Origin: Acanthacorydalis orientalis
Lineage: Eukaryota; Arthropoda; Insecta; Megaloptera; Corydalidae
Assembly (NCBI GenBank): GCA_034766995.1
Contig: CM068317.1
Coordinates: 32,223,501 to 32,287,500, forward strand
Direction: 5' to 3'
Length of the DNA: 64,000 nt
A program made the position numbers and the translations under genes. This document shows positions 1 through 9,250 of this stretch, one piece after another; within the stretch, counting starts at the first letter, position 1; each line of letters starts with the position of its first letter. The notes below the pieces were generated by a model, which saw nothing but the letters and a program-made list of their open reading frames with translations, made no database searches and was not told the DNA's origin.

Positions 1-19
1 TGTGTGTGTATGTAAAGGC

Positions 20-723
20 ATTTCAAGAGTAACTTGCTTCGATTTTAGAGACAACAGCTTCAGTTTCAAAGTGTACTTTATTTTTTGACATAATCCTCTT
101 AAAGCTCAACGTGCTTGTCCCAAAGATTCTCGATTTCCTTCCGAAAATGAGTTTATTTGATGTTCTCAAAATAGTCGATTGCGGGTTCTCTCATCTTTTT
201 ATTCGTCCCATAATTGCTATCCAGCCAGGAAAAAATTGAGTTTCGGGAACAGATGGAAATCCAAACGTGTCAAATCAGGCAAATAAGGTAAATATAGAAT
301 GATTTCATACTTGAATTCGGTCAATTTTTGCTGAGAAATAACATTTGAATGAGTCGGTGCATCGACATAGTGAAAATATACTTTTTTTCTGGTCATTACG
401 GGACATTTTTTCGCGATCGCTGCCTTCAACGTCTCCAAAAGTGCTCCATAGTATTGGCCAGCAATGACCAATACTATGGAGTGAATATGCCATGAAAAAA
501 TACTAGGCAATGTAAGGAATATACTTTTATGGTTTTCTTTCTGTTTTCCCTTCAAAAAGAAAGAACTGAATCACACCACGAATTTCGCTTTCACCCATTT
601 TGCATTTTTGCACGAAACGCTTGTTTTGAAGAAACTGTCAAATGAAAAATTAATGACGGAATGACTTGTAACTTCATATGCGTTACCAGAATGGAGTTAT
701 GTGAAAACGTACAACCTAACATA
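20..723 (-). pseudogene. internally deleted mariner transposase relic (DD34D family)
   Basis: Broken mariner transposase read on the minus strand. An ATG at 598 opens a short N-terminal piece (MGESEIRGVIQFFLFEGKT) that resembles the N-terminus of one mariner lineage. It then jumps, with frame changes and apparently missing the helix-turn-helix and first catalytic region, to the C-terminal catalytic part: GQYYGALLETLKAAIAKK, then a degenerate HDNAPTH box, then PYLPDLTRLDFHLFP. The tail EDYVKK ends at a stop at 78-80, where intact relatives end in DYVEK. The second catalytic Asp is replaced by Val (codon 364-366); the third Asp is present (codon 259-261). The spacing between them is exactly the 34 residues expected for mariner. 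A TTAGGTTG-like end near 716-723 may be the left terminal repeat; the other end is unclear. In-frame stops and frameshifts mean no functional enzyme. Confidence 0.85.
444..481. repeat. perfect 14-bp inverted repeat inside the mariner relic
   Basis: Arms at 444-457 and 468-481 are exact reverse complements with a 10-nt loop at 458-467. The palindrome sits just where the transposase reading departs from the family pattern, before GQYYGALLE, so it probably arose by a local template switch after the element died. Confidence 0.85.
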
Positions 724-729
724 TATATG

Positions 730-1435
730 TTTTGAGCTATGTAAAAACATATGTGATAACATATATACAGCTATCCTCCTCTCTAGCAACAAGTACACGA
801 ACCAAGTTACTCTTCAAACCTCTCTCGTATATATATATACACATGTTTGTGTATGTAATTTATACACAACTTATACATAGTATAAAAATGGTAGATACTG
901 TAGCAATGTTCTTTAACTTAAACAAAGACAGATTTGATTGCAAGTGTCGATACAAATTATAAGAATTAAGCATGCTTATTGATAGACGCTGATGCCTGTA
1001 TTATAGTTCTTGATATTAAAAGAAAATTGTGTTAAATTACTTTTATATATTATTGATGATATTGAAATGAAATAAGAATAATTTAAAATATAACAGAAAT
1101 GATAAATTTTATTATTTTATTATCTTTTTTATTATGTCATATATTCTTAGAAATATTTGTTCCGACACTGATCTTCATAAAAATCGTATTAAGTTTGTAT
1201 TTAGAGCAACGATGATCTATTATATAAAAGTATATTCTGTTCTTCAAAAGAAGAATAATAGTATAATTATTTACATAAACAATAGGTATAATAGATAAAA
1301 AAATTTATCACGAGATACACACAATATTTTCAGAACAATGAATAGAATTGGTTTAAGAACAGTTTTGATAAAAGGCAAAATAAACAAGTAAATAAAACGG
1401 GTACGAATTTCTCTTGAAGCAAAACGTTCTGTCGA
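730..1435. other. AT-rich stretch, no gene seen
   Basis: Low-complexity AT-rich DNA with scattered short TA runs. A 76-codon open frame at 732-962 has no recognisable motif and is rich in residues forced by TA-rich sequence. I see no gene or structured repeat. Confidence 0.6.
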
Positions 1436-1575
1436 AAAAAAATACACGATCGACGTTGTTTCCAATTCGAACACAAAATTCGTGAACCTCGATACTGCGG
1501 GATGTTGATTATAAAGCTATACATAGCCATCTTCGGCGGACAGCAGGATGCTTCCACCGGTCGTTTGTCTGCAAA
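1436..1575. other. base-balanced island, function unknown
   Basis: About 140 bp with near-balanced base composition inside AT-rich DNA. On the minus strand it begins after a plausible splice acceptor (TTTGCAG, near 1567-1573). It reads for a few codons as TTGGSILLSAEDGY before a possible GTATAG donor and a stop. A minus-strand frame over 1330-1557 also crosses it, without any domain I recognise. It could be a small exon or a conserved non-coding element; the sequence alone does not decide. Confidence 0.3.
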
Positions 1576-1611
1576 TTAACATACGTGTTGTGTAAAAGTT
1601 GAAAGTCATTC

Positions 1612-1664
1612 GTGCCCAATCAACTTGTTGAAACACCACCATACTTCAGATCACCATCGGACAT

Positions 1665-1695
<31 letters not shown>

Positions 1696-1875
1696 GTGGC
1701 CTTCTTATTTCTGAGACTTTGCCTCGCCCATCGTGGTGCCCCTACATACATCGTTTTACTTCCAGGTTTAAATCAGATTCAATCACTGCGGGAACACGAT
1801 AAGCTTCCAATTGTCAGTATTCAATTCGTACATGAATTCGAGAATGACTGTGTGAATCTTGTCAATTATTCGTGA
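1612..1875 (+). other. unassigned open frame interrupted by a TA repeat
   Basis: An 87-codon frame opening with GTG and running through a (TA)n tract that encodes YIYIYI. The part after the repeat (about 1693-1875) is less AT-rich and reads LCLAHRGAPTYIVLLPGLNQ followed by a hydrophilic tail. The IVLLPGLNQI stretch vaguely recalls the LPG motif of DEAH helicases, but nothing around it supports that family. The embedded repeat argues against a real protein of this length. The distal 180 bp may be conserved non-coding DNA. Confidence 0.2.
1664..1692. repeat. (TA)n microsatellite
   Basis: Uninterrupted TA run of about 29 bp inside the 1612-1875 open frame. Confidence 0.95.
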
Positions 1876-2020
1876 TGCATACTCTTAAATCTATACAGTT
1901 GTATAATTATAATAATTTTCTTTAAATCAATATTAAATCCAGTAAAAATAAATAAAATTTACATTTAAATCTTTATTTTAAATAATCTTTTATATAATAA
2001 CCATATTAAAAACTGAAATG

Positions 2021-2040
2021 TATATATATATATATATATG

Positions 2041-2137
<97 letters not shown>
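2021..2137. repeat. compound (TA)n microsatellite
   Basis: About 117 bp of TA repeat with TGTATA, CATA and TTTA interruptions. The interruptions suggest an old tract that has begun to decay in its left half, with a purer block on the right. Confidence 0.95.
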
Positions 2138-2139
<2 letters not shown>

Positions 2140-2564
2140 CTAATTATTGTTATTTGTAGAATTTAAGTGTTTAAGAATTAATTATTATTTATATTAATTT
2201 ATAGTTTAGATTTTTAATTTATACAATTTTTATCTTTTTCAGGAACATTTTCTTATGCCTTTAATTATAATAAAATATAATTTTCTGAGAAAATTTTCTA
2301 CCATATTATATAAAAATTAGATTATTATTAATAGTATTGTTTACATTGCATTAAGATTTTTAGGTCTTCACATAAAACGATGTATTACCAATATTATTTA
2401 TTTTTGTTAAATAGTAAAACATATTCAGTAATTATATAATGAATTTAAAACGGGCAAATTTTTAACCTTAATTCTCAAAATGTACGGTTATTAAAAGGAA
2501 ATATATTCTCATTCGAAAAATGCATTATTATAAAGCGGGAACAAATTTTATTTTTGTATTTATT
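2138..2564. other. AT-rich stretch, no gene seen
   Basis: AT-rich DNA without open frames of note, repeats or recognisable signals. Confidence 0.6.
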
Positions 2565-3129
2565 TTAGGTTGATAGAAAAATAATTTCGATTTATGACCT
2601 CCAAATTCATATACATTTTTCACAGCTTCGATTTTCCTAGCTGTATTAAGCGCTCAAGAACTATTGGAATAATCCATAACTTTTGTGTACGGTCTCGAAT
2701 TGTTGTACGTGGTTCTAATTCAACTAATGCCTTCAGTTGGTTATTTTGAATTGAATGACGACCGAAAACTTCATCTTCATGGTTCTCGTACCCAGCATGA
2801 AATTTTTTGAACCCCCATTGCAGCGTGCGTTCCTTAACAGTACCCACATCAAATCATCGATTAGTTTACTAGCGGTTTTTACTGCTTTACCGCCCATTTT
2901 CAGCTCATACAAACAATTGTTCTTATTTTCTTCTTTACCATCTTTAAATCAATAGGCCAACTTGAAGCAAAGTCAATAATGAAACCAAATTTTTGTTACC
3001 AAAATATAGACTGGAAAATGCACTTTAAAATAATATTTACATGAACACAATGAAATGACATTCTCATTGAAAAAAATTAAGGTTAGCATCCAAGAAACAA
3101 AAACCGCAATTGTTTTCCTACCAACCTAA
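2565..3129 (-). mobile_element. non-autonomous mariner deletion derivative, copy 1
   Basis: A 565-bp element with mariner terminal inverted repeats. The left end reads TTAGGTTGATAGAAAAATAA. The right end reads, as reverse complement, TTAGGTTGGTAGGAAAACAA and continues into TTGCGGTTTTTG. A TA follows the right end at 3130-3131; the left target TA is shifted by two bases. The ends match the Hsmar1/cecropia mariner type (TTAGGTTGGTNNAAAAGTAATTGCGG, from family knowledge). Only the N-terminal third of the transposase lies between them, so the element has lost its catalytic domain. It shares this layout, and apparently the deletion junction, with the elements at 35050 and 62797. Confidence 0.88.
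2620..2941 (-). pseudogene. mariner transposase N-terminal (HTH) fragment, copy 1
   Basis: Starts at ATG 2941 (MVKKKIRTIV...). After a frameshift it continues YELKMGGKAVKTASKLIDD, and after another GTVKERTLQWGFKKF. Then follow a degenerate GRPS-type linker (FGRHSIQNNQLKALVELEP) and the second helix-turn-helix remnant. The frame ends at GKSKL, where intact relatives read GKVKKL and go on into the catalytic domain. Here the reading passes straight into the 3' non-coding end of the element. The two bipartite DNA-binding motifs are recognisable by order and spacing, but the frameshifts show it is dead. Confidence 0.85.
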
Positions 3130-3200
3130 TATTTTGACAGATTACTAGTATCATAATTAATTTCGATATTTTACTTTTCGGGGCAGTAGAATAAAAATAT

Positions 3201-3962
3201 TGAAAATAATTCCTAGCAAATGGTTTCTTTGTTAAAAATATTTTTTTGAAAAAAGCAATATTTATATATTCTTATTACAAATAATAATGTAAATATATTT
3301 GCTTAAAATAGCAAATCTGGTGTCAGGTGTTCTAAAAATGAACAAAGAATGTATTATTAACCGACATCTTTCTTCAATCTATGCTTGAAGGATTTTATTG
3401 ATGACGGTAGTAGATTTAAATATGAAAATGCAATTTATTTAAGTCATACGCTACTGTGTAGAAAATTGAACATTTAATTAATCGTTCTTTATAGTTATCT
3501 AATTAAATTTTAATCGCATGAGCATTTTTTTCCATAAGAAGGAGACATTATTCTTCGAATATATTCTGATGTGCTTGAACAGCCAATAATGATTTAAATA
3601 TAAAAGTGCAATTTGCGAGATTTTACTTTTCTGAATTTTCTCACCATATTTCTGTAGTCATTTCACTTATGCTAAAGTGAAATGTGTTGATTTCCTTTGA
3701 GTATTTTTGTATTAAAATGAGATTTGTTCAAATAAGTATTGTTTTATTAATTTTAAATAATTTTGTCTTTAAGCAGACGACATTTATTTTGAATTTTATT
3801 TATTTATTTATGAGTTCATTTTTATAAATGTAATTAATATTAATAAGCAAATATATTATTTTTTAAGTAAATATATTTACATTATTATTTTTAATAAAAG
3901 TATTTAAATATTGCTTTTTCAAAAAGAATATTTTTTTAAAAAAAAACCATTAGTTTTCAACT
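3201..3962. repeat. imperfect foldback (inverted-repeat) element
   Basis: Arms of about 115 bp at 3201-3316 and 3843-3962 are inverted copies at roughly 80% identity by eye. They share landmarks such as AAAAAGCAATATTTA and AATAATAATGTAAATATATT in opposite orientation, and both outer edges carry an AATGGTTT-like motif. The 500-bp interior also holds a direct repeat, GATTTAAATATRAAARTGCAATTT, at 3413-3436 and 3592-3615. No open frame of note. It resembles a MITE or foldback transposon, but I see no clear target-site duplication, and AT richness inflates apparent similarity. Confidence 0.65.
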
Positions 3963-4315
3963 TTTGTATTTAAAAATATAATTCTGGTTAATATACCATA
4001 GAATTATGAATACGTTTGAAGTTTTCTAGATTATATGAACTCAGAAGAAATCTAATTTTTTATAATAAAATTTATAGCTACATAAAATTATTACGAAATA
4101 GACAGAAATATGCTAAATAAATCAAAATTATTTATAGTATTTTCAATCAGATATCAGTTTATTATACAAAGAGTTGATGAAAATTTTGAACAAATATTTT
4201 AAAATATATAAAAACATACAATTTAAATGAAAGTATTTTTAATGTAAATTTTAATATTTCTTCTTTATTTTACGCTTGATTTTTTTTAATAATTAGTTCT
4301 TTACTTTTTTGCACA

Positions 4316-4318
<3 letters not shown>
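3963..4318. other. AT-rich stretch, no gene seen
   Basis: Nothing recognisable beyond AT-rich unique DNA. Confidence 0.6.

Positions 4319-4372
<54 letters not shown>
4319..4372. repeat. (TA)n microsatellite
   Basis: Pure TA run of about 54 bp, flanked on the right by TGTGTG. Confidence 0.96.
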
Positions 4373-4374
<2 letters not shown>

Positions 4375-4379
4375 AATGT

Positions 4380-4751
4380 GTGTGAATGAGTGTAATAAAA
4401 TACTTCAAAAACATGTATCCGGCGATGCCAATTACAAAATAAAAAAATATGAAGAACAATAACGAAACTTGAAAATGTACGATAAGGTCTCGTAAAATGC
4501 AATTTAAAAACGTATTTCCGAGGGAACACATTAAACATGCACATAATTTTTCCCATAATTGAACAGACAATAATCGTAAAGATATCAAAATTGTTCAGTG
4601 CCGATGGGTCAATTATGCGGAGCGTGAATCCGATAACGTCATAAATAAATGACTCCGGTATACAAAATAACCTGTACGTTTTTGTAATTGATTTTTGATG
4701 TGTGAAATGATTATGTTTATTGCGACCATTATAATAACTATAAGATCCGAA
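4380..4751 (-). other. base-balanced island with a long unassigned open frame
   Basis: On the minus strand one frame is open from 4751 (after an in-frame TAA) to a stop at 4293, about 150 codons including the TA repeat. That makes it one of the longest non-repeat frames in the window. It has no ATG until 4556. The middle part reads IPESFIYDVIGFTLRIIDPS and then a hydrophobic stretch including FDIFTIIVCSIMGKIMCM. A second overlapping frame (4301-4588) is also open and hydrophobic. I do not recognise a family, and two open overlapping frames point to a composition effect. It may be a conserved non-coding element or one exon of a membrane protein. Confidence 0.25.
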
Positions 4752-4759
4752 TTATTATT

Positions 4760-5634
4760 TATGGAATATTAATTTATATAAAAGATGTCAATAAATAAGG
4801 TTTTATAAGTGAACGTTACAGTTTATCTGGTTTGTTAATTGAAGTTTCATTTAAATTCTTATATGCAAATTGATTTTAATGCGACTATCTTATTAATGAA
4901 GTCTGAAAATTTTCTTGAAATGATAAATATTTATTATTTTATATAGTATATTTACTTTTTTTAATCAACTTATGATTTGATAATGAATATACCTACACAA
5001 ACATATATAAATTATGTTTGTATGTATATAAGATTCAATTTATAAATCTTGAATCAAAAATGACAATTTCACTCAAGTAACATTTTAGTTTGAACATAAG
5101 TCGATGTTTAATAAAAACATTTCATTGTATTTAAATTTGATCATAATAAATATTTCTGTAATTTACTTAAGACATTTATCTGTGTTGTGTAAAATATAGG
5201 AAATATAGCGGACATTAACTAGAATGTAAAATAGATTTTTATACATGCTGAAATCATGTTTAGCCGTTTCTTGACATGTTATACGTTGTCAACACTAAAA
5301 GATATCGAATTACAGTTCGTATTTATCATCTGTTTCTACTAGACTAGTTGCTTCGAAGTAAAACTGTTCGATAAATAAAAAAAATATATCCATTTCTACA
5401 AGATAAACAATACGGATTTTATTAAAACGGGATAATATATTAACAATCCTGTTAGATCCGAGTGAGTAGAGAATATGTTATGAGCGAATCATTATTATTA
5501 CGAGAAGATATTTGTGGGAATGTGAGCAGATGTAATAAAATACGAGATACTCTTAAAGATTTTTATTTTATAATTGTTATACATAAATGGTAATTATATA
5601 TCTTCTCAATGGTGTATGACTATATATACATATA
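4760..5634. other. AT-rich stretch, no gene seen
   Basis: Unique AT-rich DNA. No open frame, repeat or conserved-looking island stands out. Confidence 0.6.
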
Positions 5635-5820
5635 GGGTGATTCAACTCAGGCTTCCACACGAAAGTATTAAAAAAACATGTTATCCTCCATTTAGAATAT
5701 AATTCAATTGTATTTTAGTATTGAATTGAACTAAAATATTAAATAAAAAATAACATGAGTTTTATTAACCCCTGCGAGTCCTTTTAATACATCCATGTAG
5801 AAGCCTAAATTGAATCACTC
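5635..5820. mobile_element. palindromic MITE with TA flanks, copy 1
   Basis: A 186-bp element flanked by TA on both sides (5633-5634 and 5821-5822). The left end GGGTGATTCAACTCAGGCTT and the inverted right end GAGTGATTCAATTTAGGCTT continue to GTATTAAAA, giving terminal inverted repeats of about 39 bp with seven mismatches. The interior is itself nearly palindromic (AACATGTTAT inside the left arm, ATAACATGAG inside the right). No coding capacity. TA target duplication and terminal repeats suggest mobilisation by a Tc1/mariner-type transposase. A second copy lies at 54731-54857. Confidence 0.85.
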
Positions 5821-5915
5821 TATATATTAAAATTTGCTTCATAATTTCTAATATTTTCTTTAAAAAAGCGACTAATTCAAACAGTGAAAAAAATTTTATC
5901 GTAACAGTATATTAA

Positions 5916-5920
<5 letters not shown>

Positions 5921-5966
<46 letters not shown>
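5921..5966. repeat. (TA)n microsatellite
   Basis: TA run of about 46 bp just downstream of the MITE. Confidence 0.96.
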
Positions 5967-5969
<3 letters not shown>

Positions 5970-7697
5970 GTTCAAATATATATTTTTAAATATTTGAATG
6001 AAAAACATTTAATAATAAAATAGGAGTTTGAAAAAATTATACATGTACATGTATGAAGTATACTAGTGTAAAAGAAATATACTTTTATTTGAATTTGCCT
6101 TATTTAAAATAATATCTGCTCAAAGTATAATAGAATAATAAGTTAATAAGATAAATTTCATTTAGACTTTCCTTGTCTAAAAACAACAATTAATTGTGAT
6201 TAACAATCGGTAAACTGTTGATATAATGTGGAGCAAATTTTAATAAAGTCATGAATAATTAAATCATACAATTTTTAGTAATATGTAAAAGTCGAAAATT
6301 AACAAATCTGTTCTGACAATGGCTAAATTTACTTTTACAATTGAATGCTCTTTTTAATCATATACTATAAAAATGTTTTTGGTCAAAAATGTACAATCAA
6401 GCATTTTTGATTACTTTTGGCCAAATTTTTTTTAAAAAAGAAACTCATTTTTGAATTAAAAAATGAATGATTATAAAAACCCTACTCTCCATGTGAATTC
6501 TTTTAAATACTTTTTCTTTATAAACATGCATGCTTACAAAATTGTTATAATTATTATATTTTAAGTGGTAAATAAATATAAAAAGAAAGGAATGCAACAG
6601 AAAGAGTATTTATTATATTATATTCTTATAAAAATATATATAATTTATTATATTCTTATAGAAAATTTAATTATGTTTTGAATCTTTCTTGTCATCGAAA
6701 TTAATAATTATATTAATGCAAATCATATAAAACTAATAATTTCTCAGTGTCATTAGTTTTTTATTAGTTTATATACAAAGAATATTTTGTTTTATATCTT
6801 GAATATTATATTTATTTATTTTATATAAAATTAGAAATGATAAATTGAAAAAATATTTTTAATTTTTTAAAACTTGTTTCCAGAAAACATTTTCCAGCAC
6901 TATTTCCACCGGTTACAGAAAAATACATTTATCTTTTATGTAAAACATACATCTATTATCTGATGTTAAATCAATATGTAAATGGAAGGTACTTCTTTCC
7001 AATTAATCAGATAGAGATTTTTTATTCGTAAACACGTATATTAATTATCAGATAAATTAAAGCAAAATATACAATATATTTATTGTAACTTGTCTCATAA
7101 TATGTTTTCATCTTCTATATATTTATTTGCTTATTTTGATGATATTTTTGGCGTTTATAAAAAATGATATAATTATATCTTTGAAATTACGTCCTTAATA
7201 CTTCTTTTTTATCTTTTTAAATTACTCATATTTTTCATCAATAGACCGCAAGTAACTAAATATATTGTATTTGTAGTTATTGAATATAATAGTGCCTAAT
7301 ATAATAATATAATTTTATATAATACAAATTTACTTCAGTGGTGCTTATAATTTAATACAATTTCATTCACAAATCAAATATACAGTTTAATACAGTGGTA
7401 CGAATCTCAAAAAAAAGAAATAAACGAATTATTAATGTCTATTATCTTTGCATTTCTAGATAAAAATAAAATCATTTTATATAGAATTTCAATGTTTGTA
7501 AAAGTATCTAATAAAAAAATAGAATTTTATTTCTGATTCCATTAATTTTTTGTATATTTATCGATACAAATAATTAAACATTTAGCTTTAAAATCGGAAG
7601 TTTAATATAGAAATTTTAAAATTAAAATTATTATTATTTTTGTATATATCCAAAAATTGAATATCGTATACAGTAATAATCATTGTATATTTTTTTG

Positions 7698-7698
<1 letters not shown>
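5967..7698. other. AT-rich stretch, no gene seen
   Basis: About 1.7 kb of AT-rich DNA. The only structure noticed is a short direct repeat of TTATTATATTCTTATA near 6610-6662. No gene or transposon signature. Confidence 0.6.

Positions 7699-7750
<52 letters not shown>
7699..7750. repeat. (TA)n microsatellite
   Basis: TA run of about 52 bp. Confidence 0.96.
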
Positions 7751-7753
<3 letters not shown>

Positions 7754-7879
7754 CACAGCATTTATTTTTTGTTTATCGTTTGATAATTTTAGAATTATTG
7801 CAGGAATGGAGTGAAATTTAATCCCAGTTGTCATGTTTTCTTAAATCTTTTTAGTTTTAATAATTACCATATATACACT

Positions 7880-8290
7880 CACCGCTCTTACAACTCGGTA
7901 CTCAAGAAACACGGTTTCGATATAACACAATACAAAAATTGAGACGGTTCTCTTATAACACACGGTTCCCATATAGAACGATTTAATAAATTTGATCAAC
8001 CCTCATATAGTACAAATATATTCATCACACTTTTTTGGTTGACATAAAAAGAAAATTCCCTTTGTAACATAAAAATGCGAACTCTGTGTGAATCTGTTCT
8101 CACTAAAAACTAATTCAGTAGACGGTTTCTTGTTCATAAATTCAGAAACACTCCCAGAACACGGTTTGATGTAACACGGACCAAATTTCCCTGATTTGTA
8201 TTACTTCTAGGATTTATTTAACAAGGGTTCGATACAACACGGAACGAATTAACTGTGTTATAGAAGTATTAACACCCCCCCCCCCTCTCT
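7880..8290. repeat. relic with repeated ACACGGTTTCGATATAACACGG-like motif
   Basis: The same motif recurs in degenerate form: AACACGGTTTCGATATAACA near 7909, GACGGTTCTCTTATAACACA near 7943, AACACGGTTTGATGTAACAC near 8159 and GGGTTCGATACAACACGGAA near 8225. Ends of pogo/Tigger-type DNA transposons commonly carry similar GATATAAC motifs (family knowledge), so this is probably an eroded end or a MITE of that kind. No terminal inverted repeats or transposase fragment could be fixed. An 11-base C run at 8275-8285 closes the segment. Confidence 0.5.
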
Positions 8291-8453
8291 ATACATATAT
8301 ATTAATAATCAACATGTTTCTAATAAAAATACTTAGTATTAATAAATTTGAACTTATTATTATCTACAGTTTGTAACGATATACAGCTAAATTAATGTGT
8401 GTGTGCTTTTTTAATAAATATTTGTAGTTTAAACTACTAAATTACCTTGTTCC

Positions 8454-8510
8454 ACAAATATTTAATGTATTAAATATTTGTGTATGTGTATACATACAAA
8501 TATTTAATAC
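8454..8510. repeat. nested palindromes built from ACAAATATTTAA
   Basis: ACAAATATTTAA at 8454-8465 pairs with TTAAATATTTGT at 8470-8481. An overlapping 15-bp arm at 8467-8481 also pairs perfectly with 8496-8510. The middle unit can therefore fold with either neighbour, giving two alternative hairpins. Confidence 0.85.
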
Positions 8511-8569
8511 ATTTGTGTGTACACACATTTATGTATTGTGTATGTGAATGTGTATACATATTCTCTTAC

Positions 8570-8576
<7 letters not shown>

Positions 8577-8628
<52 letters not shown>

Positions 8629-8630
8629 CA
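8577..8630. repeat. (TA)n microsatellite
   Basis: TA run with one G interruption, bounded on both sides by near-identical ATTCTCTTA words (8559-8568 and 8630-8639). Confidence 0.93.
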
Positions 8631-8911
8631 TTCTCTTATATTTATTAGTCTGCTTTTCAATGCTTTATAAATTTCTTGGCTCTAAAAATAATTTCTGTTG
8701 TCAATCAGATGAGTTCTCTTGTTTAATATTGTCTTTTCAGTTCCCAATTCAAACTGTTTATTGTTCTTATTTGCTTTTTCGAAGTAAATATTATCTGATT
8801 TTGTATATGATATTATATTTTTCAATTTTTTGTTATTATTCTTAGTACCTATATACCGTATGTTTTGTTGAAGTAATTGAATTATTTTGATATTGACATT
8901 TTACTCTCCTA

Positions 8912-8974
8912 ATATATATATATAATATATATGTGTGTGTGTGTATGTGTGTGTATCTGAGAGAGTGTGTGCCT
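8912..8974. repeat. compound (TA)n(GT)n repeat
   Basis: Short TA block followed by GTGTGT with GA interruptions, leading directly into the island at 8975. Confidence 0.9.
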
Positions 8975-9250
8975 GCGTATGTAGATCGAAATGCTCGTCA
9001 TTCGGGAAGAACTTTCATAAACGTATTTACCTGACGTGGGTGTGTGTGGTGAAGCGACAAGATCAAAGATAGCCATGCGATCTGAATGTCAATGCAGATC
9101 ACGTTACTTTACATAACATATTGCTTCCAGTAAACATAACACCTTGGAAATCTGCAAGCTAATTCATGTAATAATATAACTTATATAAAATGCAAACTGA
9201 TGTGTACGCAACAGAACACGGTTGTGTTGACTCAATCGTCAGTTACAGTA
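8975..9250. promoter_or_regulatory. base-balanced island, candidate regulatory DNA
   Basis: About 275 bp of complex, less AT-rich sequence with no usable open frame. It contains words typical of enhancers, such as CTGACGTGG (CRE-like) and GATCAAAG (TCF/Pangolin-like). Such short words occur by chance, so the regulatory call rests mainly on the contrast in composition and is inference. Confidence 0.3.

Noticed and set aside
732..962. 76-codon plus frame as a small gene
   Set aside because: AT-driven composition, no motif, no splice or promoter context, and it spans a TATATA run.
1693..1875. IVLLPGLNQI as a DEAH-helicase motif
   Set aside because: Only a few residues match. The expected neighbouring helicase motifs are missing, and a TA microsatellite lies just upstream in the same frame.
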